From the NCBI GenBank assembly GCA_030144725.1, contig JASKMD010000022.1, positions 822,646 through 886,645 on the forward strand: a stretch of 64,000 nucleotides of DNA, written 5' to 3'. Made by a program: the position numbers and the translations under genes. Source of the DNA: Haematococcus lacustris. Taxonomy: Eukaryota > Chlorophyta > Chlorophyceae > Chlamydomonadales > Haematococcaceae. The notes below the pieces were generated by a model. That model did not search any database and had not been told where the DNA came from. It saw only the letters and a list, made by a program, of their open reading frames with translations. Shown piece by piece: positions 33,787 through 44,300 of this stretch. How positions within the stretch are numbered: the stretch's first letter is position 1; each line of letters opens with the position of its first letter.

Positions 33787-36700
33787 ATGGTTTCTGCTGG
33801 GATATACGAAGTCGGTTCTGCCCGACAGCCCGCCATGCTAGCCCGCCTTCGCGCACCCTGCGCGTGGAAGAGCAGTGCGCCCCTTTCCGCCCGTCCGTGC
33901 AAGGAGCAGAGGATCAGCGCTCTGCCACCAATGGACATCAAGCTCATAGTCAGCGATGTGGATGGTGAGGGATACTCCGCGAGGCGTGCCGCGTGAAAGC
34001 CGCGAAAGGACACGAGTTTTTGATTACACTGCTCCCTGCAGGCACCCTGCTGAACAGCGCGCAGCAGCTCACGCCCCGCGTGGAGCAGGCCGTGAAGGCC
34101 GCTGCAGCAGCAGGTGTGCCTGTGAGTGCGCCGCGGCTCCGTCCACACCCCTGCAGCTGGAGGTACTGCATCCCTCTGCTCCAGCTTTCCCCTTGACAGT
34201 GAGGCCAGTGCAGCAGCCAGCAGCGGCTGTGTGGCCTGAGGCAGCTTGCTGAGTTACAGAGAGACCAAGCAGCTGTGCAGCTGTGTGGAGTGGCTGCAAG
34301 GAGCGATAGCAAGGACTGCCTCACCATGCACCAACTGCAGTCACCATGCACCAACTGCAGTCACCAACTGCAGTCACCAGCAGCAACCAGAACCCTGGGA
34401 GGGAGGCGCAGCACGACACTAGGCATGGGAGCAGCAGCTGGAGGCAGGAGAGACGGCAGCAGGGTTGGACAGAGCTAGCGAGGCAGCAGGACCCCGCTGG
34501 ACCCCGGCCCCCCACCCCTCTGGGGTCACGCCTGCCTGCCTGCCTGCCTACCTCAGTGCCTATGTCAAGCCCACTGTCAAGCAAAGTTGAGGCTGCCTGC
34601 CTGCCTTGGTACTGAAGTCCAGCTTGCCGTCCAGTCCGGCTGAGCCCCCTGACCCTCACTGGGCCCGCTGACCAGCCTGCTTGACAAACTGCTGTCAGCC
34701 AATAAGCCAACGACCTGCTGTCAGTCCAAACGCCAGTCCTGAACCCTACTACTTGAGCAGCCTGCTGGACTGACTGCTGTCAGCACACAAGCCCCTCCAG
34801 CTGAGCCCCTGGAGACCCCCTGACCGCCATCATCCACCACCAGCGTGACGTGCCCCACCCGCATGCAGCTGTGGGTGGCCACTGGCAAGGCCCGCGGCCC
34901 TTGGGTGGCGGACGTCTTCCCGCGCCTACACATGACCCAGCCTGGGGTGTTCCTGCAGGCAGGTGCCCACACTCTTGGATGCAGCTCGCCTGCTGGCAGG
35001 CTAGGGTCCAGCCCCATGCCCCATGTGGAACCCCCTCCCTCTATCCACCCCACACAAGCTGGTGCTGGTGGTACCACCCTGACCCTGACCTCGACCCCAA
35101 CTCTGACTCTGACCCCAATCCTGACCTCGACCCCGACTCTGACTCTGACCCCAATCCTGACCTCGACCCCGACTCTGACCCCAATCCTGACCTCGACCCC
35201 GACTCTGACCCTAATCCTGACCTCGACCCCGACCCTGACTCTGACCCCAATCCTGACCTCGACCCCGACCCTGACTCTGACCCCAATCCTGACCTCAACC
35301 CCGACCCTGACTCTGACCCCAATCCTGACCTCGACCCCGACCCTGACTCTGACCCCAATCCTGACCTCGACCCCGACCCTGACTCTGACCCCAATCCTGA
35401 CCTCGACCCCGACCCTGACTCTGACCCCAATCCTGACCTCGACCCCGACCCTGACTCTGACCCCAATCCTGACCTCGACCCCGACTCTGACTCAGACCCC
35501 GATCCTGGCCCCGACTCTGGCCCTGGCCCATTGTTTGCCCCGCTGCTGCAGGGTCTGTTGGTGTGTTCAGGAGAGGGGGCGGTGTTGCGGCAGCGTGACA
35601 TGCCCATGGAGGTGGTGGAGCTGTGTCTAGACCTAGCAGCTGCACATGGTGAGGGGTGGCAGTCACCCTCGCTCCCTTGCTTTGAGGCTGGGCCCGTGCC
35701 TGGGTCCCCTGCCAGCCCCTTTCTGACACCCCTGCTGACATGCGAGACACAGGGGCAGGCTGCCATGGATGCAGCCATGGGTGGTGGGTAGGCCAGGGGA
35801 GGGGGGGTCCCACATCAACCCAGCAAAAACAGCTGCTGTGTAGACACCACCCACCACCCACCCACCCATTCACCCACCCATTCACCCACCACCCACCCTC
35901 CCTAACTGTAACCCAGCTGCATCGTCGCTCCAGTGACTGGCTCTGGTCAGGACTGCCAGGACATGCACATGCATTCGCCACATGGGTGTAGAGGTAGGTG
36001 TTCATAATGTGTGAGGTGTGCATGCATGCAGGAGTGACCATCACGGCTTACTGTGGTGCCCGCATCCTTGCCCAGCACCTGGATGAGCACACTGACAGGC
36101 TGGCCTTCTACAGGGAGGCGAGTCTGCAGCCTGTTGCAGCCTGGAGGGGCGAGGGAGGGAGGGGGAGGGGAGGGTGCGGGGGATGGGAGGGAGAGGGGAG
36201 GGGAGGGGGTAAAGGGAGGGAGGGAGGAGGGGGTGAGGGGAGGGAGGGTTGGCGCAGTGCTGGGCGGGCAGGCTGGAGGAGGGAGGGCGGCGGGCACAGT
36301 GCAGCTTGAGCAGGGCCTTTGCTGATTGCCTGCGCAGCCTGCTGTGGAGGAGGCCGCCCCACTGCGCGATGCCTTAGCCCACCTGCCGCCCCAGAAGCTC
36401 ATCTTCATGGCTCCTCAGCCCAAGTGAGTGGCCCGGTGCCGTCAGCTCAGGGACAGCATGTGCATATGTTTGAGGTTGCCTGGCGCTTGCCCGAGCTTGC
36501 CTGAGCTTGCCTGGGGCTTGCCTGGGGTTTGCCTGGGCTTGCCTGGGGTTTGCCTGGGCTTTCTCAGGGGACACCATGGCCCCATACTACGGGTTTGGCA
36601 AAGTACTGGCAAGGCAGGCAAGCAGCTACCCAGCCACCCAGGTCAGGGGTTTAGACACGGCTCCGACTGCAAGAAGGAAAGAAATACTGCGCTCTCGCCT

Positions 36701-38354
36701 TCAGGCGCGCACCAAGAGGAAAGCAGGCACTAGGCATGGGGCTGGCTAACCCTCCCACCACAGTTGGGTGTGTGTGTGGGAAGGGAAGGGACAGCATGAC
36801 CACATTTCTGGGGTTTGCCCAGTACTGGCTCATGGCTCATGGCTCTCGCAGCGCACCTCACGGCTGCTGTGTCCAGCTGAGACTGCTGCCACTGCCACTG
36901 CCTGCTGCTGCCTACTGCTGTTGCTTACTGCTACTGCCACTGCCTACTGCCTCTGCCTACTGCCACTGCTGCTGCCAGGCTGGATGCTCTGAGACCTGAG
37001 GTGCAGCGGCTGCTGGAGGGCCGCGCCTCACTGACAACCGCTCTGACTGGCATGCTGGAGGTGGGAGCAAGCTTGTGCACAGACCTGCAGCCCCCCCTGC
37101 TGCCACCCTTGCTGCTGCGCCAGCTGCCGTGCCTGCTGCCCTTCCTCCTGTCTCCACCTTCACCGCTGTCCGCCTCCACCCTGCGCCCCTGCTGCCTTCA
37201 CCGCTGTTGCTACCGTCACCGTTTGCAAGGCTCGTTTGCTGCTGCCCCTCCTGCCTCCCATGCTGCTGTCTCCACCTTCACCGTTCCTCACCTCCACCCT
37301 GCGCCTATCTCAACAGTGATCAAGGCTGCTGTACCAGCTGTCGTCCCTGCTGCCTTCACCGCTTTCCTCGGCCTGTACCGCACCCAAGGCTGTTGAGGTG
37401 CTGCCGGCAGGTGCTGCCCATGGGTGGTTCCAAGGGCGAAGGTGTTCAGTGGCTTTTAGACCACATGGGCGTGCAAGCCCAGCATGTCATGGCTTTGGGG
37501 GACGGGGAGAACGACATCGAGATGCTGCAGCTCGCAGGGGTGGGTGGCTGCATGGCGCATGGAGCACATGGCTTGACTGGCTGGTAGTCAGCAGCTGCCG
37601 CCACCCCTGCTGCCCTGCACCCCCGCGTTAGTCCACGCTGGAGCCACACTGATCAATGGCTTGCAACAAAGTGAGATGAGTGAGAACAGCGCGGCTTGGG
37701 GCTGTGTTGCAAGCAGCTGCTGTGGCTTTGCATGCGGCTGTGGCTGGTGCCCTGGCTACGGCTGCAGCCGCCTCATGCAGCCGCACTGCAGCGCGGGCTT
37801 GGGGCAGTGTTGCAGCCAGTAGTGGGGCACACCACTGGTGTAGCCTCCTCATCCACAATAGGGCTCAGGGGTAGAGCAGCAGCAGCAGCAGCAGCAATGA
37901 AGAGGTTCAGGCTATGCAGCAGCCTCACCTCCTGCTCCAGCTCAACCAGCCCCCTAGCGCTGCCACCTCCCTGCACCCATCCAGCAGCAGCAGCGGCAGG
38001 AGCAGCAGCAGCGGAAGCAGCAGGCGTGTATAAAGTGGTGTTGGGTGGTGCTGTGTCGCAGTTAGGCGTGGCCATGGGCAACGCATCAGCCCGGGTGAAG
38101 TCGGCTGCTGCTGTGGCCCTCACCGCCAGCAATGACGAGGACGGCGTGGCAGAGGCCATTGACAAGTGAGCACCTGCCGCTGGGGGGGAGGACATCTGCC
38201 TGCCTGCCCGCCCCCTTGCAACATGCCATGTCCCATCAATAGCAGCAACAGCAGTGGTGGTGGTGAATTTGTGCCTGGCCCTGTGTGCAGGTATGTCCTG
38301 GCTCCCCGAGGGCTGCCGATCAGTGAAGAGGCTGCAATCTCCCATTGTCACTGA
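33787..38354 (+). CDS. Cof-type HAD-superfamily phosphatase (IIB)
   Basis: HAD Cof-like hydrolases dephosphorylate small phosphometabolites such as sugar phosphates or pyridoxal phosphate through an aspartyl-phosphate. Ten exons: 33787-33964, 34042-34121, 34869-34958, 35552-35648, 36032-36117, 36338-36423, 36979-37060, 37411-37539, 38062-38165 and 38291-38354. They give 996 nt, 331 residues, all in phase. Motif I is SDVDGTLLN (Asp57, Asp59), motif II VATGKARG (Thr91), motif III GGSKGEG (Lys241) and motif IV ALGDGENDIEMLQL (Asp264, Asp268). The segment between motifs II and III fits the Cof cap. The first 48 residues are Arg/Ser/Ala-rich and look like an organelle transit peptide, probably plastid. 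Two introns (after 34958 and after 36117) appear to use GC donors. The third intron holds a hexamer array. Exact substrate unknown. Confidence 0.92.
35081..35520. repeat. Hexamer-based higher-order array in the HAD intron
   Basis: Tandem hexamers of the form GACCCY/GACTCT/AATCCT are organised into a 36 bp unit of six hexamers (GACCTC, GACCCC, GACCCT, GACTCT, GACCCC, AATCCT), repeated about eight to ten times with shorter variants at the left. It sits in intron 34959-35551. The Asp-Pro-rich frames through it are not exons, because the flanking exons join in phase only if it is removed. Confidence 0.9.
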
Positions 38355-38540
38355 ATGCATCACCCCGCAAGAGTGAGAGGCTAAGGGCCGACCCCTTTCC
38401 AACGGCGTTCATCGGGCTAGGCGGTCATCGAACATGTCATACGTCGCGGACATTTCGGCCCTGTTCGCACTCGATTCGTTTTTCTATATTCGATGTCGTT
38501 GACGGTTGATTAGTTGACTGCCGCGCTTTAGTTGGCTAGC

Positions 38541-38700
38541 TTCGTCCGCGGGGGCTGCTGCGTCCGAGTCCGCGGGGCCTGCAACATCTGCAGCAACTGG
38601 GCCTGTTGTAGTTGCGTCCGAGCCTGCGAGGCCTTCAACATCTGCAGAAAACTGGGCCTGCTGTAGCTGCGTCCGAGCATGAGGGGCCTGTTGCGTCTTT
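38541..38700. repeat. Tandem repeat inside the Tourist-like element
   Basis: About 2.5 imperfect copies of a unit of roughly 63 bases with GCGTCCGAG, GGGGCCTGCAACATCTGCAG and ACTGGGCCTG. Confidence 0.7.
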
Positions 38701-38912
38701 GTCTGTGCTTGGGCCTATAAGAAGAGACACATGTAGGCCTACATCTGTGCCAGAGTTGGCGGGTTGGGCTGAGATTGATGCATTTGTCGCAACAGACTTC
38801 CCGCTCGGCTACCCTGCTCCCCGCTCGGCTAGATGGCGGGACACAAGGCACGGTGACTCCTGACGCCTGCTCGGCTCCCTGCTTGAAAGATTCCTTCACC
38901 TGAAACAACTGA

Positions 38913-38986
38913 CCCGTCATTCTACATCATTCTAGCCCCGATTCAAACGCGGCGAAAAGGAGGCTAGAATGATGAAGAATGACGGG
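38913..38986. repeat. 25 bp inverted repeat (hairpin)
   Basis: CCCGTCATTCTACATCATTC... (38913-38937) is complementary to 38962-38986 with one mismatch in 25, separated by 24 bases. It may be a nested MITE or a structural core of the surrounding element. Confidence 0.8.
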
Positions 38987-39204
38987 CGGGTACTGTCGTT
39001 AAAGTGCGTCAACCGCCGAACCTGACCGCCCCTGGCTGTCTCCTTTTGGGCTGCTGAGCAGCTCCCCTGACTGCTGTGAATGCGGGGTCTGATCGTGCTG
39101 GGTCACAACGAACAGCTACGCAGCCAATGGCTCGGAACGGGAAAAAGTGCGTCGGTTGGCCGCGAATAATTCAAAATTCAAAATTTGCGAGTGCGAACAG
39201 GGCC

Positions 39205-39402
39205 TTCATAACACACTTATGTTCTGTTCACGTCCTCATTAGGTTGTAATGCTTCCACATCCAGCAGCAATAATGTTGAGCAGTGCTGATAAGATGCAGA
39301 CCAACCGATTGTATCGGGGACATTACTCCTGTGTGCCGGCCTGTATACGCGCACTTCCAATCCAATCCTTTACGTTCGTTGCAAAGTCGGTTGGGTTTGA
39401 CA
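39205..39402. other. Short intergenic stretch between two mobile elements
   Basis: Nothing recognised here. Part of it (39403 downward on the minus strand) would have continued the interrupted gene described at 39657-40934 before the MITE inserted. Confidence 0.4.
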
Positions 39403-39410
39403 CTGGTCAT

Positions 39411-39656
39411 TAGGGCGCGACCATATCATTTTTGATCATATTTTAGCATGGACATATCATCTGCCTTGTGGGCCGCCCTTGGCAGATATGGCCGTGGCTT
39501 AGTGATCCATACATAGCTAGGGGTCTCCGCTAGCCTACTCTCCGCTCGCTAAGTTTAATTCTTCTCCACCGCCCTAGAAACGGTGAAAATCATAGTCCAG
39601 TCATATTCAGTCATATCGGCGTTTCCTCAGGAAAATCATATTTCGGTCGCGCCCTA
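39411..39656. mobile_element. hAT-like MITE inserted in a coding frame
   Basis: A 246 bp element with perfect 12 bp terminal inverted repeats TAGGGCGCGACC and an 8 bp target-site duplication with one mismatch: CTGGTCAT (39403-39410) and CTGGTCAC (39657-39664). Subterminal ATATCATTTT/AAAATCATAT stretches are also inverted. It shares the TAGGG end and 8 bp duplication with the MITE at 30125. Its right end supplies a TAG stop to the minus-strand frame next to it. Confidence 0.82.
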
Positions 39657-40934
39657 CTGGTCACCGGGTACACCGGGTAGGGCACCGTTCCTGAACTTCT
39701 TCAAGGAGGTGACCCCCTCCTCCGTCAGCACCCCCAACATGTCGGCGTCATGCATCATGCCGTATATGCCCATGGTGTCAATGAAGACATGCCGAGCCTG
39801 GCACTTGCTGGTGGGGGTGAGGGCATAGGGTGTGCGTGGCGGGGGGGCCTTGGCAGCAGCCCTGGGTTGGTGAGCTCAGCCTGCTGCCAGGGCACCATAT
39901 CCAGCTGCCAGGCTCCCATGGCTGCCTCCATTTCTCTGGTAGTGTGCACCGCATGGCGCAGCAGCCGGCCCCGGTTGGCTGGATCCTCCACCCAGTCGTC
40001 ATTCACCAGCTCCCCCTCCTCAAGCCCCAGCAGGCCCCGTTGCAAAACCACCTCAGCCTGCATGGCTGGAGTCGGCACCACCCCACCCTGCTCCACCAGC
40101 CAGGTGACCTCCAGCCCGCACACCATGCGGCGCACATAGGTGCACTCCCGCTTTGACCAGGCTGGCAGGTGCCCACCACCCACCCCTCAAAATCCAAATC
40201 TGCGCCGGTGTTCCTCAGTGCCCACCAGGACCTTAGCCCCAGCCAGGGACACTGACTTCTTGAGCCTGCCAGCGAAGAGCAGCGTGAGCATGTTGCTGAA
40301 AGCTGTCTCCAGCTGCTTGCCGACGTGGTCCACCATGTTGGTGTCAGACAGGTGGCGAGGGATTGCTGCGAGGCGGAGCTGAAGGTCAGGGTGCGCTGCC
40401 AGCACGGCAGCCACTGCCGCGTTTGGCTGAGTGTTCGCGCCGTTTCCGGGCGGTCCGCGGCACAGCGGCAGGTACAGGTTCCGGCAGCTCAGGTTCCGGC
40501 AGCTCAGGTCCGGGATGGCTGCCTGGGAGACAGGGATGTCTGTGTACACGGGCTGGTCGTGCTGGCCCAGCGGGTCGGCTACGCGAATGGTAAACAAGCC
40601 GCGCACGAGTAAGCCCAGCCCAAGGCTGGCGAGCACCCCACGCTCGCTGCAGGCCTCCACGCGTGGCCCCACAGCACGTTCCAGGAAGGCATCCCAAAGC
40701 TCTTGCGTCAAGTGGTCGGTGAGGTGGGCTAGCTTACACTTTCTGCTTGCATTTCCTTCCGTGGTGTGTGTTGTCCCTATCGCGGGCAGCGCGGGCCTCT
40801 CCGGAGGTCTTTCTATTGCGCTCCGCTTCGGTGAGGTCTGGCTGTAGTGCCTCGTCGCGGTCCTCAATGTCACTGCCTAAGTCCTCCGGCACTGGCCTAG
40901 GCACGGTCCGCCTTTTTTTTCTAGCCATAGAAAT
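39657..40934 (-). pseudogene. Decayed uncharacterised gene, interrupted by a MITE
   Basis: ATG at 40934 starts MARKKRRTVPRPVPEDLGSD, with a basic nuclear-signal-like start. The frame breaks near 40740 (a +1 shift is needed) and continues as LAHLTDHLTQELWDAFLERA, SNMLTLLFAGRLKKSVSLAG and TEEHRRRFGF to an in-frame TGA at 40187. After that, the same frame resumes with KRECTYVRRMVCGLEVTWLV and ELVNDDWVEDPANRGRLLRH. A last block, CQARHVFIDTMGIYGMMHDA then LGVLTEEGVTSLKKF, ends at the TAG supplied by the MITE. The pieces read like one protein of about 400 residues, but no family is recognised. It could be a remnant of a multi-copy transposon-borne gene. An alternative reading with very short or GC-AG introns cannot be excluded. 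Confidence 0.55.
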
Positions 40935-41333
40935 CAAGAGCGTGAAGCCATCACAAATACTAGAAAAATTGTCAGGTTTTTCGTTACCTTTATAGCTACC
41001 TATATTATAGCGTTAAGTTTTACAGTCGACAGTGAGCTGCTGAGCTTTGTCCGCGATGCACATAGTTCTGAGTATGTACGCGACCATTGTCAAACCGTGT
41101 TGAATCAGCCGACTTACACAGGTACCTTCCAGTCCTTCTTTGTTTCACGTGCCTGCGCCGTGTGTCACAGGATGCGGGTCCAAGCAGTTCCCGTGGGCAG
41201 TGGCGCTCCAGAGCTGCTACTGCATGGCTACATGGCTTCCAACGTCGGGTGTGATATGCAAACTGAGCTCAGCACCGCTGCCACGCATGTGTGCCGTAGC
41301 CGGGTCGGAAGTTTGCTCCGAGCCATTCGAGAG
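40935..41333. other. Region between decayed gene and purple acid phosphatase
   Basis: No separate gene. An ATG at 41172 is in frame with the acid phosphatase start at 41334 and would add 54 residues without domain character. I treat this as 5' UTR/promoter but cannot rule out the longer start. Confidence 0.4.
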
Positions 41334-44300
41334 ATGTTCAACTCACCCAAGAGAACACCAGCAGCGTTCGACATGGAGGACACCGAGGAGGGCACGCAAC
41401 TGCTCGCCAGCAGCAAAGAGGCACGGATGCAGCTTCGGCAACAGGAGCAAAGACGGAGAAATTTGCGTGCGTGAAAGCAGTAGACTAAGCAGAAGCACAT
41501 TTGAGGTGCTCATCAATACTCAGTTTCACAAATGTGGTGAAGCTCAGGAAAGGTTCAACATGTACACCCCTCAACCTGCCCGCAGTCATTGTGGGCTCCA
41601 TAACTGCAGCCTTGGGGGCTCTTGCGCTTGTGCTGGGACTATCGATTGGGCTGCGTAACCGCAAGCTGATGTACAGCTGCCCAGCTGGCTTTAATGCCAA
41701 CCAGGCTGACTTGGCATTCTTCGTGGTGCGCAACTCCTCCCCCACACATCCCTTCCCACCTAGAACATTCTCACCTCCACCACCTAACCTCACTGTTCTG
41801 CGGTGATCATCCCTAGCATGCATGCATCATGATGGCAGCCATAACATTCCTCGCCATGCCTTCAGCACGACGGCGTCATGCAGGTTGGCGACTGGGGTCG
41901 CGGCGGCAATGCCAACCAGAGGAAGGTGGCGAGCATGATGAGCCAGCTGGGGGGCTGCTACCGCCCCACCTTTGTGGTATCCACAGGCGACAACTTCGTT
42001 GAGTGTGGTCAATGTCCTCTGAGGACCTGGGTACTAATTTTGGGGCAGCTGGGGCAGGAGCGCTGGTTGGGCAAAGGGGTGGCTGCAGCAGGAGCGGGAT
42101 GATAGTGCAGCATTTGGCCTGGCAGAAGCAGCGCCACACATGGTGCTCCCATGGCTATGCTCTTGGCCCACCTGCCTGCCCCCCTGTCTGCCTCCATGCC
42201 TGCCCACCTGCCTGGCCCCATGCCTGCCCACATGCCTGCCAGCCAGCCTGCCTGGTGGCTGCCACCGCATGCTGCCTGTGCGAAGTACCACTCAGGTTTG
42301 AAGGGCCCGGCTGACCCCACTTTCACCCAGACCTTCACCTCCGTCTACACAGACAAAAGCCTGATGGTGAGACCCCTGACGAGCATTGCCGCCACTGGCC
42401 CAAGCCCCACCTGTACTCCCATGCGCTGCTGCTCAGCCTGTTTAGCCTGCTCCTCTTCGGCCTTTTTGTTTCAGAGCCGCCACTGGCTGACGCTGGCCCA
42501 AGCCCCGCCTGTACTCCCAGCTCACCCAATGACAGCAACAGCAGCACACCAGCAGCAGCAGCAGCAGCAATATCATCGGCAGCATCAGGGCCAGCACTAG
42601 GCAAGCAGGCCCACTCCCAGCTTGTCTCCCAGCTGCCTCTCAGCTTGTCTCCGGCAGCATTGGCTGCTGCTGGCCGTGCTGCTGCTGCTGCTGCTGCTGC
42701 CTGGGGCCCACCAGGCGGCTGCTGCTGCTGCTGCTGCTGACCTGCCTGGCCAAGGGGGGCTGCTGGCCGTGATGGCCATGTGCGCCCCGTCTGCCCTGCT
42801 GCTCCAGGTGCCTTGGTATGCGGTTCTGGGCAACCATGACTACGGCGAGCTGGACTCCAAGCAGCTGCGGCTGTGCTCCTCCCCCACCTTCTCCTCCTGC
42901 CCCGCAGGCTGCTGCTACAGCCCCTCGTGGCAGACCAACATGAGCCACTTGGACTGGCGGTGGAATGCGCACCAGGTCAGCAGGCAGCTGGCCTCCCCTT
43001 CAAAAGCCAAAGCCATAGCTAAGAGCAGCAGGGAGCAAACTGATCCTTGCACACCTAACCCTACCATCATGGCAGCAGCCAGGCAACTGACCACAAGCTA
43101 TGGACTGTGATTACGCGGTGCCTCTGGATTTGGCAGCCAGCTCAACTTACCACTCACTGACCGCCATGCCACTTGCCCACAATCTGCTCTGCCTGCCCGT
43201 TTACACGCATGCAAACAAGCTAGCCTGCTTGCTGATACTGTCGTACCCTGATGCCTGTGTACATTCCCTACAGTCATGGCCTAGCCCCTCTGGGACAAAC
43301 CATGCATGGAGTAGGTGGCAAGGGCCAGGATGCAAGCCCCTCCTCAACCCACAGCCTGCTTGCTGAGCTGTGAAGTAGTAGGGGCTGTCTATAGGTTGTA
43401 AAATGTGACGTGTGACAATCCTAGACGGCAGGTGTAACCGCCCCTGGTGTGAGGAGGTGGGGCCTGTCTGGTCCCTCCACGCAGGGGGCCTGGCGCCGAA
43501 GCTTTGGGGACGGGCTACTGGACATCGTGTTTGTGGACACCACTCCCTTCCTGACCAAGTACCAGGACAAGCCATGGGCCAACATTGCAGGCAGGGCATG
43601 CAGCTGGCATACCTGCCAACGGCCATAGCAGGTCACCTGTCTGCAGCCAGTAGGGTGGGGCAGGGCAGCTGAGGGCCAGTAGCGGGGAGGGCAGTTGCAG
43701 GGCCAGGGAGGATAGTAGCAGAGGGGCCAGAAGCAGGTCTAGGCAGGGCAGGTGGGGTGAGGGGCAGAAGTGGTGAGGCAGTGGTCATAGGCAGGCCAGG
43801 TCACTGAGGCGGAGGGAGAGGGAGCAAGGTCGGAGGGCGCAGAAGAGGATAGGGGAGGGCTGAAGAGGATAAGGAGGGCTGAAGAGAATAAGGGAAGGCC
43901 AAAGAGGAGGGCAGCATGGGACGAGCTGGGTGCACCTTGCTTGTGTAACCCAATACCACTCCTACACCCCACCTTATCCCCCACCCCACCCCACCCCACC
44001 CCACCCCACCTCTACATCATTGCTTCATCCCCTAACCCACTTTCGTGCCCAGTGCTCTCACAGCCCCATGGCTGGCCCGCCTTGCTGCCTGCCTGACCAT
44101 CGCCTGCCTGCCCGCCTTGCTGCCTGCCTACCTGCCTGCCTGACCATCGCCTGCCTGCCCGCCTTGCTGCCTGCCTACCTGCCTGCCTGACCATCGCCTG
44201 CCTGCCTGCCACCCGCCTGCCTGCCACCTGCTTGCCTGCCTGCCTTTCAATATGCTGCCTGCTTGCCTGCCGCCCACCTGCCTGCCAACCTGCCTGCCCG

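Larger units (their letters stand above)
38457..39204. mobile_element. Tourist/PIF-Harbinger-like non-autonomous element
   Basis: A 748 bp segment bounded by perfect 17 bp terminal inverted repeats (GGCCCTGTTCGCACTCG, 38457-38473 and 39188-39204), flanked by TTC on both sides, a 3 bp target-site duplication. Ends starting GGCCNTGTT with a 3 bp duplication are typical of Tourist/PIF-Harbinger MITEs, although those usually duplicate TAA/TTA. The interior has a tandem repeat (38541-38700) and a strong hairpin (38913-38986). No transposase frame. Confidence 0.7.

Noticed and set aside
34850..35791. 313-codon Asp-Pro-rich frame overlapping HAD exons
   Set aside because: It reads out of frame with motif II of the HAD protein and through an intronic array.
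40180..40190. In-frame TGA as selenocysteine codon
   Set aside because: Green algae have selenoproteins, but the context (RRRFGF, stop, GVGGG) matches no selenoprotein, and a frameshift nearby favours decay.
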